This document shows positions 7,664 to 15,765 of a DNA stretch of 64,000 nt, in pieces (the first letter of the stretch is position 1; each line of letters begins with the position of its first letter). Made by a program: the position numbers and the translations under genes. This DNA is from Rufibacter ruber. GTDB taxonomy: Bacteria > Bacteroidota > Bacteroidia > Cytophagales > Hymenobacteraceae. The notes under the pieces are model-generated. The model worked only from the letters and a program-made list of their open reading frames with translations, ran no database searches and was not told the origin of the DNA. Location: the NCBI RefSeq assembly GCF_001647275.1, contig NZ_LRMM01000004.1, positions 83,282-147,281 of the forward strand, in the 5' to 3' direction.

Positions 7664-8701
7664 ATGCGAATTGTTCCCTCTGCCCTTCCCCTGCTTCTCT
7701 GGCTTTTCTCGTTCACCTTCCTGTATGCCGGCACAGACACAGAGGGTGCCAAAAAGAAAAAGGCCGCCCCCGCTGCCGTAGTCACTACTATTGCCTTCGG
7801 GTCCTGCAACCGCGAAGACATGCCGCAGCCGCTATGGGCAGATATTTTAGAAAACAAGCCGCAACTCTGGGTCTGGCTGGGTGGCAACGTAGACAATGAG
7901 GAAACCAATATCAACACCCTGTCTGAGCGTTACCAGCAGCAGCTGAGAGACCCGGGCTATAGCGCTTTGAGGGGAGCCGTCCCGGTTATTGGCACCTGGG
8001 ACCACCATGATTATGGAATTCCGCAGGGCGGAAAAGAGTTTGAGCACAAAACCCAGAGCCAAAAGCTGTTCTGGGACTTTATGGGCGTGGCCGAAGACAG
8101 TCCGCTCAGAGGGCAGGAAGGCGTGTACAGCGCCCACACGTATGGCCCCAAAGGGCAGCGGGTGAAGATTATCCTGCTGGACACCCGCTACCACCGAGAC
8201 TCCCTTTTCACTGATAAAAATGTCTGCCGCCCCAACCCCAAAGGGGATATTTTAGGCGAAGCACAATGGAAATGGCTGGAGAAGGAACTGAAAAGCGGAG
8301 ACGCCGAACTCACCCTCATTGGCAGCGGCACCCAGATCATACCAGAAGAACATGACGCTGAAAAATGGGCCAACTACCCTAAGAGCCGTGAGCGCCTGCT
8401 CAAACTGGTCTCCCGTACCCAGGGGGGCGTAGTGCTGCTGTCTGGGGAGCGCCACTTTGCTGAAATCTCCAGGTTTGAGACAAAGAACGCAGAGAAAGCT
8501 TTTTATGAAGTGACCAGCAGCGGCCTCACCCACTCCCTGGGCCGCGACTATGACATAGAGACCAACAAGTACCGCGTAGGCAACATGGTGGCCAAACGTA
8601 ACTTTGGGCTGGTCCAGATTGACTGGGAGAAACGGGAGGTGGTGCTCAAAGTGCAGGGTGACAGAAATACCACCTACCTCAGCCAGGCGCTTACCTTCTA
8701 A
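7664..8701 (+). CDS. PhoD-like paralogue with altered metal-binding motifs (possible pseudoenzyme)
   Basis: The 345-residue protein aligns nearly without gaps with its upstream neighbour: GSC at 46-48, and identical stretches such as KIILLD and YHRDSL. Where the neighbour has LGDNIYGD this protein has LGGNVDNE, so D74 is G. WDDHD has become WDHHD, so D114 is H. GDRH has become GERH, so the Asp is Glu. At least three presumed metal-site residues are replaced while the frame, signal peptide (LLLWLFSFTFLYAG) and fold are intact. Known biology of the family makes hydrolysis unlikely; a binding or regulatory role is inference. A TACCTTTC promoter-like element lies at 7625. Confidence 0.85.
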   Translation: MRIVPSALPLLLWLFSFTFLYAGTDTEGAKKKKAAPAAVVTTIAFGSCNREDMPQPLWADILENKPQLWVWLGGNVDNEETNINTLSERYQQQLRDPGYSALRGAVPVIGTWDHHDYGIPQGGKEFEHKTQSQKLFWDFMGVAEDSPLRGQEGVYSAHTYGPKGQRVKIILLDTRYHRDSLFTDKNVCRPNPKGDILGEAQWKWLEKELKSGDAELTLIGSGTQIIPEEHDAEKWANYPKSRERLLKLVSRTQGGVVLLSGERHFAEISRFETKNAEKAFYEVTSSGLTHSLGRDYDIETNKYRVGNMVAKRNFGLVQIDWEKREVVLKVQGDRNTTYLSQALTF

Positions 8702-8702
8702 A

Positions 8703-8748
8703 GTTCTGTTTTGGGGCTGTTTTTCAGAAAACAGCCCCAAAACAGAAC
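8703..8748. repeat. GTTTT-hairpin repeat, perfect 21-bp stem
   Basis: GTTCTGTTTTGGGGCTGTTT-type arm (8703-8723) is the exact reverse complement of 8728-8748, loop TCAG. It starts two bases after the stop at 8701 and lies between convergent genes; likely a bidirectional terminator. Confidence 0.9.
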
Positions 8749-8766
8749 CCCCTTACAAGCTGAATG

Positions 8767-9288
8767 CTACTTCTTCAGCCGGGCCTGGATCACGGCTGGT
8801 TTGCCATTTGGGTACCGCTCTACGTAGAACTCTTCCAGCGTTAGCTGGTGCTCCTCAGCGTAATCAAACAGGGCGGTGTAGATTTTCTTGGTAGCTACCA
8901 TGAGGCTGGCCTCCAGCTCCCCCTGCAGCACCGGTACCCCCGCCGGTACTACGCGCACCGCAAACCCGGCGGGTAAGGCCACCGCCGTATCAGTGACGGC
9001 CACCCCCACAAAGGCTTTAATGGTTTTGGTTTCCTTGCTGGGGTTGTTGTAGTAAATACCTGCCAGATCACCCGCCAACTGCTTTTTCTCCACTATCTGC
9101 CCCACCTGCTGGTACAGCTCCCCCAGCTCCTTGGCATCTGTGCGCCCCTCAAAATATTTTCCGGCAATAAAAAGCTGGCTTGTCTGGGTCTGCGTCACGG
9201 CCACTGCTGAGAAACCGCCCACATACGCGTACACGCCAACCGCAACGGCTATCACCACCACCATGTATATCAAAAATTTCTTTGTCAT
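8767..9288 (-). CDS. Membrane-anchored GyrI-like (SOUL/GyrI) small-molecule-binding protein
   Basis: The 173-residue protein starts MTKKFLIYMVVVIAVAVGVYAYVGG, a single N-terminal membrane anchor. The rest resembles GyrI-like ligand-binding domains: paired beta-strands with LGELYQQVGQIVEKKQL, GIYYNNP, VGVAV and ASLMVATKKIYTALFDYAEEHQL. Such domains bind small molecules; no DNA-binding part is present, so a sensor or transport accessory role is possible. ATG 9288 was preferred to the longer frame from 9312 because a TACCTTTG promoter element lies between them, which would leave almost no 5' leader. Confidence 0.75.
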   Translation of the reverse strand: MTKKFLIYMVVVIAVAVGVYAYVGGFSAVAVTQTQTSQLFIAGKYFEGRTDAKELGELYQQVGQIVEKKQLAGDLAGIYYNNPSKETKTIKAFVGVAVTDTAVALPAGFAVRVVPAGVPVLQGELEASLMVATKKIYTALFDYAEEHQLTLEEFYVERYPNGKPAVIQARLKK

Positions 9289-9292
9289 GGTG

Positions 9293-9300
9293 CAAAGGTA
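9293..9300 (-). promoter_or_regulatory. TACCTTTG -7 element, near-leaderless start
   Basis: The minus strand reads TACCTTTG four bases before the ATG at 9288. Transcription would start at about the start codon if this element is used. Confidence 0.5.
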
Positions 9301-9473
9301 GGGGTAGCGCACAATAGGTCATACAAGTTTTGCCTTGATAAAGGTTAAAGTCTGCAGGCTCTATTAAAAATTGAGGTTTTTCTATAACTTGACCACTGGA
9401 AATCAACACTAGGTTTGCCTCAGCTGCTTTCTCTTTTATAAACCAATATCGAATACTTATATAAACCCACCCA

Positions 9474-10253
9474 ATGAAAAAAGCATACCTGCTCCTTTTT
9501 AGTCTCGCTTCCCTCTTTCTTACAAATGCACAGGCCCAGGGCCTGAAAAGTGCGGTGTTGGTAGGGGGCTCTGTTAACTATGATCACCAATCTTCTAGCA
9601 AGATCAACAGAGAGACTACCTCAATGTTTGGCTTACGCCCAATGGTAGGCTACCTGCTTACAGACAGATGGGCCGTTGGCCTTATAGGAGGCTATGCAAG
9701 GACCGTCACTGAGAGGGAGGCTTCTACTGTATCAGGAACCGGGTTTACATCTTATATATACCCTGGTCTTGAAGTAACCAGTACTACTTGGGAGGTTGGC
9801 GCTTTTACACGGTATTATCTCCCCCTCACCTCTAAGCTCATGCTTTTTGCACAGGCGGGAGGGGTGTTTGGCAGAACCAAAAGCAAGGTAGACACCGAGT
9901 ATTCGTATCAAGGCATCATCACTGATGGATTATCTGGCCGCCCTGCCTATGTGTTCACCGGGACAGATTATTACAGAGACGCAAACGGAAATCTTATACT
10001 GGGGAGTGATGGTTTGCCGGCGGTAGGCTACTCTTCCAACTCCCAGGATATGGACAACTACCGGGTCTTCCTTTCGCCGGGGCTAGTCTTCTTTCCAACT
10101 CCGCTGCTAGGTATTGAGGTAAGCACCGGGGAGATAGCCTATAACCATAACAAGTCACTGGACCAGAAAAATTTTACGGCGAACCTGAACCTGTCAAGTA
10201 TCAAGCTAGGCCTTTCTTTTTATCTGGGCCGGGCAAAGGAAGCCACTGAATAA
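9474..10253 (+). CDS. Outer membrane beta-barrel protein
   Basis: A 259-residue protein with a Sec signal (MKKAYLLLFSLASLFLTNAQAQ). It carries the same barrel features as the pair at 4893 and 5600: FGLRPMVGYLLTDRWAVGLIGGYA, VGAFTRYYLPL, LSPGLVFFPTPLLGIEVSTGEIAY and a final LGLSFYLGR. It is longer because of an insert near residues 145-185 rich in Tyr, Gly and Asp, probably a surface loop. It converges with the ABC exporter gene and shares a hairpin repeat with it. Confidence 0.87.
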   Translation: MKKAYLLLFSLASLFLTNAQAQGLKSAVLVGGSVNYDHQSSSKINRETTSMFGLRPMVGYLLTDRWAVGLIGGYARTVTEREASTVSGTGFTSYIYPGLEVTSTTWEVGAFTRYYLPLTSKLMLFAQAGGVFGRTKSKVDTEYSYQGIITDGLSGRPAYVFTGTDYYRDANGNLILGSDGLPAVGYSSNSQDMDNYRVFLSPGLVFFPTPLLGIEVSTGEIAYNHNKSLDQKNFTANLNLSSIKLGLSFYLGRAKEATE

Positions 10254-10269
10254 AAATCAGCGGCACTAC

Positions 10270-10313
10270 TTTCTGTTTTCGGGCTGTTTTTCAGAAAACA
10301 GCGAAAACAGAAA
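10270..10313. repeat. GTTTT-hairpin repeat
   Basis: TTTCTGTTTTCGGGCTGTTT-type arm with a slightly shortened right arm; fills most of the 60-base convergent gap and ends one base before the exporter stop codon. Confidence 0.85.
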
Positions 10314-12080
10314 CTACACAAAGTTCTTGTACTGCATTTCGTGCAGCTGGGCATAATAGCCGCCGGTCTGCAGCAGCTCTTCATGACGGCCCGCCTCCTT
10401 GATCTCTCCCCGGTCCAGCACAATAATGTTGTCTGCTTTCTGAATGGTAGAGAGGCGGTGGGCAATCACAATAGACGTGCGGCCCTGCATGAGCTGAGAG
10501 ATGGCGTATTGGATCAATTCTTCGGTCTCTGAGTCTACGCTGGAGGTGGCCTCATCCAGAATGATGATCTTGGGGTCATAGACCATGGCGCGCACAAACG
10601 AAATCAGCTGCCGCTGCCCCACAGAGAGCGTAGCGCCGCGCTCCATCACATTGTACTGCAACCCACCGGGCAAACGCTCAATAAACTTGTCTGCGCCCAC
10701 CAGCCGGGCGGCATGCCACATCTGCTCTTCTGTAATTTCTTTGTTGCCCAGGCTAATGTTGTCAGCAATGGTGCCAGAGAACAGGAACACGTCTTGCAGC
10801 ACTACCCCAATGTGCTGGCGCAGCACGTCCAGGTCATACTCTTTGATGTCATGGTCATCTACCTTGATGGTGCCTTTGTTGATTTCATAGAACCGGCTCA
10901 AAAGGTTGATGATGGAGGTTTTGCCCGCGCCGGTAGCCCCTACCAGCGCCACCGTCTGCCCTGCCTTTACCTCAAACGAGATGCCGCGCAGCACCCAGTC
11001 CTCCTCATTATAGGCAAACCAGACGTTTTCAAACGTCACCCCTCCTTTAATGGTCTCTGGCGCATACGTGCCGCTGTCTGAGATCATCTCCTGGCTTTCC
11101 AGCAGTTTCATGATGCGCTCAGAGCTCACCACCCCCAGCTGCAGGGTATTAAACCGGTCAGCAATCTGCCTGATGGGCCTGAAGAACATGGCAATGTACA
11201 TGATGAAGGCAATGAGCGACCCCAACGTGACCGTGTCCTGAATCACACCCTTGGCGCCATACCACACCAACAAGCCGGTACCGGCGGCGCCAATAACCTC
11301 AGCCACGGGGAAGTAGATGGAGTAATACAGCACAGATTTGATGTTGGCGCGGGTGTGTTCCTTGTTGATGGCCTCAAACTTCTTCATCTCCCGATCCTCA
11401 TTGTTGAAGATCTGCACTACCATCATGCCCGTGATGTGCTCCTGCACAAACGCGTTCAACTTGGCCACCGCCCCGCGCACCTCCTGGAACGAGGCCTTCA
11501 CCTTCTCCTTGAAGATATAGGTGCTAATGATGAGCAGCGGGAACATAGACAAGCTCACCAGGGTGAGTTTCCAGTCTATCCAGAACATGTAGATCAGGAT
11601 AAACACCAGTTGCAGCACGTCGCCAATCATGGCGGCCAATCCTTCTGAGAACACATCAGACAAGGTTTCCACGTCGCTCACGTTACGGGTCACCAGTGTG
11701 CCAATGGGCGTACGGTCATAGAATTTGAGCCGAAGCTTGAGAATATGCTCATACAGCTTCACCCTAATGTCACGCACCACGTACTGCCCAAGCCACCCCG
11801 CAAAATACGTGTGGAAATAGGAAACCGCGGTGTGCAGCACCAGCAGCACAATGAGCCACATAAACATGCGGTTCACGCCCTGCCAGTCATACTGCAGGAT
11901 CTCCTGGTCTACCATCTCCTGAATCAGGAAAGGCCTGATAGTAGCCAGCACCGCCGAGGCCACCGTTAAAAAGGTAACCAGGTAGAAAATCTTCTGGTAT
12001 GGTTTCACAAACCGGAAAATCTTCCTGAGCACTTCCCAGTCAAAGGCACTTCCGGTTTTGTTGCCGCCTATTTCACTCAT
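10314..12080 (-). CDS. ABC exporter, fused permease-ATPase (MsbA/MDR type)
   Basis: The 588-residue half-transporter has six membrane helices in the first 320 residues and one nucleotide-binding domain. Walker A is GATGAGKT (381-388), the signature is LSVGQ (485-489), Walker B is IIILDEA (505-511) and the switch histidine is H541. It should work as a homodimer exporting lipid or hydrophobic compounds; the family includes MsbA and many drug exporters, and the sequence alone does not decide the substrate. The signature motif has V where many have G (LSGGQ), a common variant in this clade. It is encoded alone. Confidence 0.92.
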   Translation of the reverse strand: MSEIGGNKTGSAFDWEVLRKIFRFVKPYQKIFYLVTFLTVASAVLATIRPFLIQEMVDQEILQYDWQGVNRMFMWLIVLLVLHTAVSYFHTYFAGWLGQYVVRDIRVKLYEHILKLRLKFYDRTPIGTLVTRNVSDVETLSDVFSEGLAAMIGDVLQLVFILIYMFWIDWKLTLVSLSMFPLLIISTYIFKEKVKASFQEVRGAVAKLNAFVQEHITGMMVVQIFNNEDREMKKFEAINKEHTRANIKSVLYYSIYFPVAEVIGAAGTGLLVWYGAKGVIQDTVTLGSLIAFIMYIAMFFRPIRQIADRFNTLQLGVVSSERIMKLLESQEMISDSGTYAPETIKGGVTFENVWFAYNEEDWVLRGISFEVKAGQTVALVGATGAGKTSIINLLSRFYEINKGTIKVDDHDIKEYDLDVLRQHIGVVLQDVFLFSGTIADNISLGNKEITEEQMWHAARLVGADKFIERLPGGLQYNVMERGATLSVGQRQLISFVRAMVYDPKIIILDEATSSVDSETEELIQYAISQLMQGRTSIVIAHRLSTIQKADNIIVLDRGEIKEAGRHEELLQTGGYYAQLHEMQYKNFV

Positions 12081-12162
12081 GTTGTTTCCTGTTGTCTAAG
12101 GCACAGTCCCCCCCTGCTAACGTAGAATAGATCTGCACGGGTACGGCACCAGTTCTTGGCCA

Positions 12163-12205
12163 TGCGTTTTAGGCCTGTTTTTGAAAAACGGCGCCAAAAC
12201 AGACG
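12163..12205. repeat. GTTTT-hairpin repeat
   Basis: Arms TGCGTTTTAGGCCTGTTTTT and AACGGCGCCAAAACAGACG; upstream of the exporter gene and downstream of the long mosaic repeat. Confidence 0.7.
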
Positions 12206-12340
12206 TGGCTCTCCCTGCAAAAGTACGCATTTACCCACGCATTTATTGATTCCCTTTTGTGTACCGGTCTGCACCACTCCCGGAGCGCTTTAGAGGGGCG
12301 CTTGTATGATTTGGCATGCGTGGATCTACTTGTGCAAACA

Positions 12341-13020
12341 TCCCCCTTCGCCCCTTCAAAGGGGGAGTATCAGCTGGAGTTAGAAGGCACGGAAGTAACT
12401 TCCGCGCCATAGAGGGCAGAAGAAGCAGAAGTAATGTGAGGCTGCCGCCCCATGGAAGCTGAAAGCTTCCGCCATTATAGGTCCAAGTTGGAAACTTGAA
12501 CCAGAGAAAGCAAAGCGGCAGGCAAGCAGCAATAAGTAAACAAGCAGCAATGAATAATCAACACTTCTGCTAGTGGCACCTGGGTTAATCAACACTTCTG
12601 CCCTGACTGATGTGCGCAGCACGGGCTCGACTCAGGCTAGCGGAACAGCAGTAGTTACCTACTAAGGCAGAAATAACTGCACCACAGTGACAGGAAAGGA
12701 ACCGAAACCAGTCCTGGGGGTGAGCGCCTCTGTTAATACGGTGCCGCTTCAGCGGCAAGGCCGGAGGGCCTAGTTTTAACAGCAGTGCGAACCGCCAGGA
12801 CGGGGCCCGCGGCCGTGAGCGCTTACCGGTAAAGATGAAACAACTCAGTGTGTGAGGCACCGCATCAAGCGGCAACGCCAAGGGAACAGCAGACTACGCA
12901 TGACCCCTGCAGCAGCATGACCATGAGGCACCTCATCCAGCAGCCCAGCCAAGAGAACAGCAGGCTAAGCGCCCAGCAAGCACCGGCTACTGAGGCAACA
13001 GCAGGGCCTGCATCTGCTTC
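12341..13020 (-). repeat. Long mosaic non-coding repeat, copy A
   Basis: Read on the minus strand, this region matches 26640-27235 (plus) in blocks kept in the same order. The best block reads CCGGTAAGCGCTCACGGCCG and continues into GTCCTGGCGGT. Others are ACAGAGGCGCTCACCCCCA, CGCTAGCCTGAG, CACATCAGTCAG and ATACTCCCCCTTTGAAGG. Between blocks the copies differ by insertions. It contains no good reading frame and fills most of the 1-kb gap between two minus-strand genes. Confidence 0.75.
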
Positions 13021-13033
13021 CTAGCCAGGCCAA

Positions 13034-13075
13034 CCTGTTTTAGGGCTACTTTCAGAAAAACAGCCTTAAAACAGG
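13034..13075. repeat. GTTTT-hairpin repeat
   Basis: Arms CCTGTTTTAGGGCTACTTT and AAACAGCCTTAAAACAGG; ends six bases before the stop of the gene at 13082, so it is placed as its terminator. Confidence 0.8.
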
Positions 13076-13081
13076 AAAAAG

Positions 13082-14245
13082 CTATTTAATGATAGGATAG
13101 CGGGTAAACGGTTTGGAGGGGTCAAAGATCTTCCGGTAGGTAATGTGCGTTTTGTAGATCACGGCACCCAGCATGCGCGTCACCATCATCATTTTAGGGT
13201 TGAAATCCCCCACCCAGTTCATCTCCAGTTCTGGGGCATAGTCCATAATGGTTTGGTGGGAGTGGTTCATCATGAACGCATCTACCCCTTTGCCCTGGAA
13301 CTCGGGCACTACGCCAAAGATCAGCCCAAAGAGCCTTTTATCCTTCCGGAAACTGTTGCGCCATTTGTAATAGAGAAACTTGAGCTTTCCCCACCAGTCA
13401 AACCGGCCGTTCAGGTGCTTGAAAATCTGGTTCAGTTCTGGGAGCAGGATAAAGAACGCAATGGGCTGCTCCTTGTAGTAGGTGAAGAACAGGAGCCTCT
13501 CATCCATTACCGGCTTCATGGTTTTCATGAGCTTGCGCACTTTCTCCAGGGTTAGAAAATTGACCCCGGAGTGCCCGCCCCACGCTTTGTTGTAGACCTC
13601 CAGAAAATCCTGTGCCAGTTTCTCCAGGTTCTTCTTAGATGCGTGGGCAACCCGGTAGTTGGGGTCCTGGCCCAGTACGGCAGAGCGTTCAATGATTTTA
13701 GGGTGCAGCGGGGCGGTGGTACTCCTTTTGTAGGTATACTGCTTGAAGTACACCTGAAAACCATACGCCTCAAAGAGCTCCTTATAATAAGGCGCGTGGT
13801 AGAACATGCCATAGTTGGGCTCCGTGAAACCGTCTACCAGCAAGCCCCACCAGCGGTCACGCTCCCCAAAGTTGATGGGGCCGTCCATGGCTTCCATGCC
13901 CTGGGCTTCCAGCCAGGATTGACAGGCGTCAAACAGCTGGAAGGCGGCTGCCTGGTCATTGATGCACTCAAAGAAGCCCATGCCGCCGGTAAGGTACTCA
14001 GAAGCCGCCTTGGTCTTGTCATTGACAAAAGCCGCCACGCGGCCAATGGTCTGGCCGTGCGCATTCTGTAAGACCCACCTAATGATCTTCCCGTTCTGGA
14101 AGTTGGGGTTGCGCCGGGGGTCAAACACTTGCTCAATGTCCTGGTCCAGGGGCCTGATCCAGTGGGGGTGGTTCACGTACAGGCGGGTGGGCAGCTCTAG
14201 AAATTCTCTGATCAGGGCGGGGGTGGTGACTTCAAGTAATGGCAT
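13082..14245 (-). CDS. GNAT-fold N-acetyltransferase-like protein
   Basis: The 387-residue protein is of a type common in Bacteroidota and usually placed in the GNAT acetyltransferase superfamily. Visible features are the N-terminal region LYVNHPHWIRPLDQDIEQVFDPRRNP, IGRVAAFVNDK with the following GGMGFFECI, and MDGPINFGERDRWWGLLVDGF. A second lobe has FGVVPEFQGKGVDAFMMNH, which resembles the acetyl-CoA pyrophosphate loop (Q/R-x-x-G-x-G/A). The substrate is unknown. It has no signal peptide or membrane segment. A hairpin repeat sits just after the stop. Confidence 0.75.
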   Translation of the reverse strand: MPLLEVTTPALIREFLELPTRLYVNHPHWIRPLDQDIEQVFDPRRNPNFQNGKIIRWVLQNAHGQTIGRVAAFVNDKTKAASEYLTGGMGFFECINDQAAAFQLFDACQSWLEAQGMEAMDGPINFGERDRWWGLLVDGFTEPNYGMFYHAPYYKELFEAYGFQVYFKQYTYKRSTTAPLHPKIIERSAVLGQDPNYRVAHASKKNLEKLAQDFLEVYNKAWGGHSGVNFLTLEKVRKLMKTMKPVMDERLLFFTYYKEQPIAFFILLPELNQIFKHLNGRFDWWGKLKFLYYKWRNSFRKDKRLFGLIFGVVPEFQGKGVDAFMMNHSHQTIMDYAPELEMNWVGDFNPKMMMVTRMLGAVIYKTHITYRKIFDPSKPFTRYPIIK

Positions 14246-14307
14246 ATCCTAAAACAGCTTGGCCGGTAAAGATACGCAAATGAACGGCACCAGGTGTGCC
14301 GCTGCCG

Positions 14308-14517
14308 CTAAAGGGTATTCCCTAAAGAGGCAACCACGGCCGGGTGCCGCTGTGATTCCTGCCGCATGGCATTGCTGAAGGTGTAGGGCTGCTGATCATA
14401 GGGGCTGGTGTACATCTCCTTCATCACGAGCCAGGAAATGTCAAACCCCAGAAAATACATGGGGACAAAGCTTAGCTTCCAGCCTGCTTCTAACAGTATT
14501 TGATAGCGTCTTCTCAT
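14308..14517 (-). CDS. Small hypothetical protein, 69 residues
   Basis: The frame encodes MRRRYQILLEAGWKLSF followed by a hydrophobic, aromatic middle (VPMYFLGFDISWLVM) and a polar tail. On the minus strand an AGGAGG sequence lies seven bases before the ATG, a strong ribosome-binding site that supports real translation. It lies between tRNA-Val and the acetyltransferase-like gene, in the same direction as both. No family was recognised. Confidence 0.55.
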   Translation of the reverse strand: MRRRYQILLEAGWKLSFVPMYFLGFDISWLVMKEMYTSPYDQQPYTFSNAMRQESQRHPAVVASLGNTL

Positions 14518-14618
14518 GGCGGCCTCCTTTCAGGTAATTCTGCTTCATGAACAGGTCTAAGGTAAGAACGAAGACTTAAGAGATAGGTTGAGCCGCGGGC
14601 GGAAGAGGCTAAAACAAA

Positions 14619-14646
14619 AAAAGCCTCACCGGAAGGTGAGGCTTTT
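14619..14646 (-). terminator. Terminator of tRNA-Val
   Basis: AAAAGCCTCACC pairs exactly with GGTGAGGCTTTT across a GGAA loop, seven bases after the tRNA 3' end, with a T-rich tract on the minus strand. Confidence 0.9.
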
Positions 14647-14652
14647 AAGGAG

Positions 14653-14727
14653 TGGGACGTGCTGGATTCGAACCAGCGACCCTCTGCTTGTAAGGCAGAT
14701 GCTCTGAACCAGCTGAGCTAACATCCC
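14653..14727 (-). tRNA. tRNA-Val (anticodon TAC)
   Basis: The acceptor stem GGGATGT pairs with ACGTCCC (one G-T pair), with discriminator A. The D arm holds TAGCTCAGCTGGTT, the anticodon loop is CTTACAA (TAC), and the T arm holds GGTTCGAATCC. CCA is not encoded. The gene has its own hairpin terminator. Confidence 0.97.
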
Positions 14728-14895
14728 TTTTTTTATCTTCTGAAGACCTGTTGTCCCCGTTTGATGATGCAAATATGGGGGGTGAAACTGAATCTTCCAA
14801 ATACCAGCTGAAAAAAAAGTTAAAAAATATTTAATAAAGGCTCTTGAAAAGCTTTTATATATTTAGCGTCAATAACTTAACAAATTAAAAATTTT

Positions 14896-15378
14896 ATGGA
14901 CAATTTTCTGTACGAAGAAGAATCTGCAGGTATCACCCTGGACCCGGTAATGATGGGCTACTTACGCATTGCTGCCAAGTGGGGCAAGTTCTTAGCCATT
15001 GTGGGGTTTGTGATGATAGGGCTTATCGTTCTCTTCGGGGTTTTCTTTGGCACCATCATGGGCAGTGCCATGGGGGGAGCCATGGGGGCCGCCATGCCTG
15101 GGGGCGAGATGATGGGCGGGGCCCTGGCCACTTTCATGACGGTGCTTTACCTGCTGTTTGCCGTGCTCTATTTCTTCCCGGTGCTGTACCTGTACCGGTT
15201 CTCAGACAAGATGCAGGTAGGGCTGCGGGTGCAAAGCCCAGACGTAGTGCTGGAGTCGTTCAGAAACCTGAAGTCTCTTTTCAAGTTCATGGGGGTGCTG
15301 ACCATTGTGATCCTGGGCTTCTATGCCCTGGCGCTGGTGTTTGGGGTGTTCGCCGCCAGTATGGCAAGTATGAACTAA
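14896..15378 (+). CDS. DUF5362-family membrane protein
   Basis: The 160-residue protein has the layout of the DUF5362 family: a short acidic N-terminus, ITLDPVMMGYLRIAAKWGKFLAIVGF leading into a first membrane segment, and a Gly/Met-rich loop (GSAMGGAMGAAMPGGEMMGG). A second membrane segment (TVLYLLFAVLYFFPVLYLYRF) and a final one (VLTIVILGFYALALVFGVF) follow. The soluble linker RVQSPDVVLESFRNLKSLFKFMG is typical. Function is unknown. Two hairpin repeats follow the gene. Confidence 0.8.
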   Translation: MDNFLYEEESAGITLDPVMMGYLRIAAKWGKFLAIVGFVMIGLIVLFGVFFGTIMGSAMGGAMGAAMPGGEMMGGALATFMTVLYLLFAVLYFFPVLYLYRFSDKMQVGLRVQSPDVVLESFRNLKSLFKFMGVLTIVILGFYALALVFGVFAASMASMN

Positions 15379-15403
15379 CCGGAGACAGAACTACCGGAGA
15401 AAG

Positions 15404-15455
15404 CGGTTTCTGTTTTGGGGCCGTTTTGGCCAAAACAGCCCCAAAACAGAAACCG
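15404..15455. repeat. GTTTT-hairpin repeat, extended 52-bp palindrome
   Basis: Twenty-six-base arms meet with no loop and one mismatch; the core CTGTTTTGGGGCCGTTTTGG is flanked by CGGTTT/AAACCG. Directly downstream of DUF5362. Confidence 0.9.
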
Positions 15456-15580
15456 TAAATTCACAGGTAGCGCCTGGCTGTATGTCGTCCGGGCAACAGA
15501 CGGGGCCGGGGGCGCTAACCTAGCGGCGGGCTGCCACCATATTGGCTAAAAGCGGTCTCCTGCATGGCGTATGGCCAGCT

Positions 15581-15631
15581 GGCTTTCTGTTTTCGGGCTA
15601 CTTTTTTGAAAACAGCCCGAAAACAGAAGCC
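15581..15631. repeat. GTTTT-hairpin repeat, extended copy
   Basis: Arms with CTGTTTTCGGGCT and AGCCCGAAAACAG, extended outward by GGCTT/AAGCC; second copy in the same tandem gap. Confidence 0.85.
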
Positions 15632-15765
15632 ATTACTGGTCAAGTAGAACGCGCCAAGCAAAGCCAGTGCATTTATGAGACGGCTACTAATCTTTTTTGC
15701 CCCTAATCAGTACACCGCGCTGGGGCAGCTTTGGTGGCTTTCCCTTGCCTCTGTATCTTTAAGGT

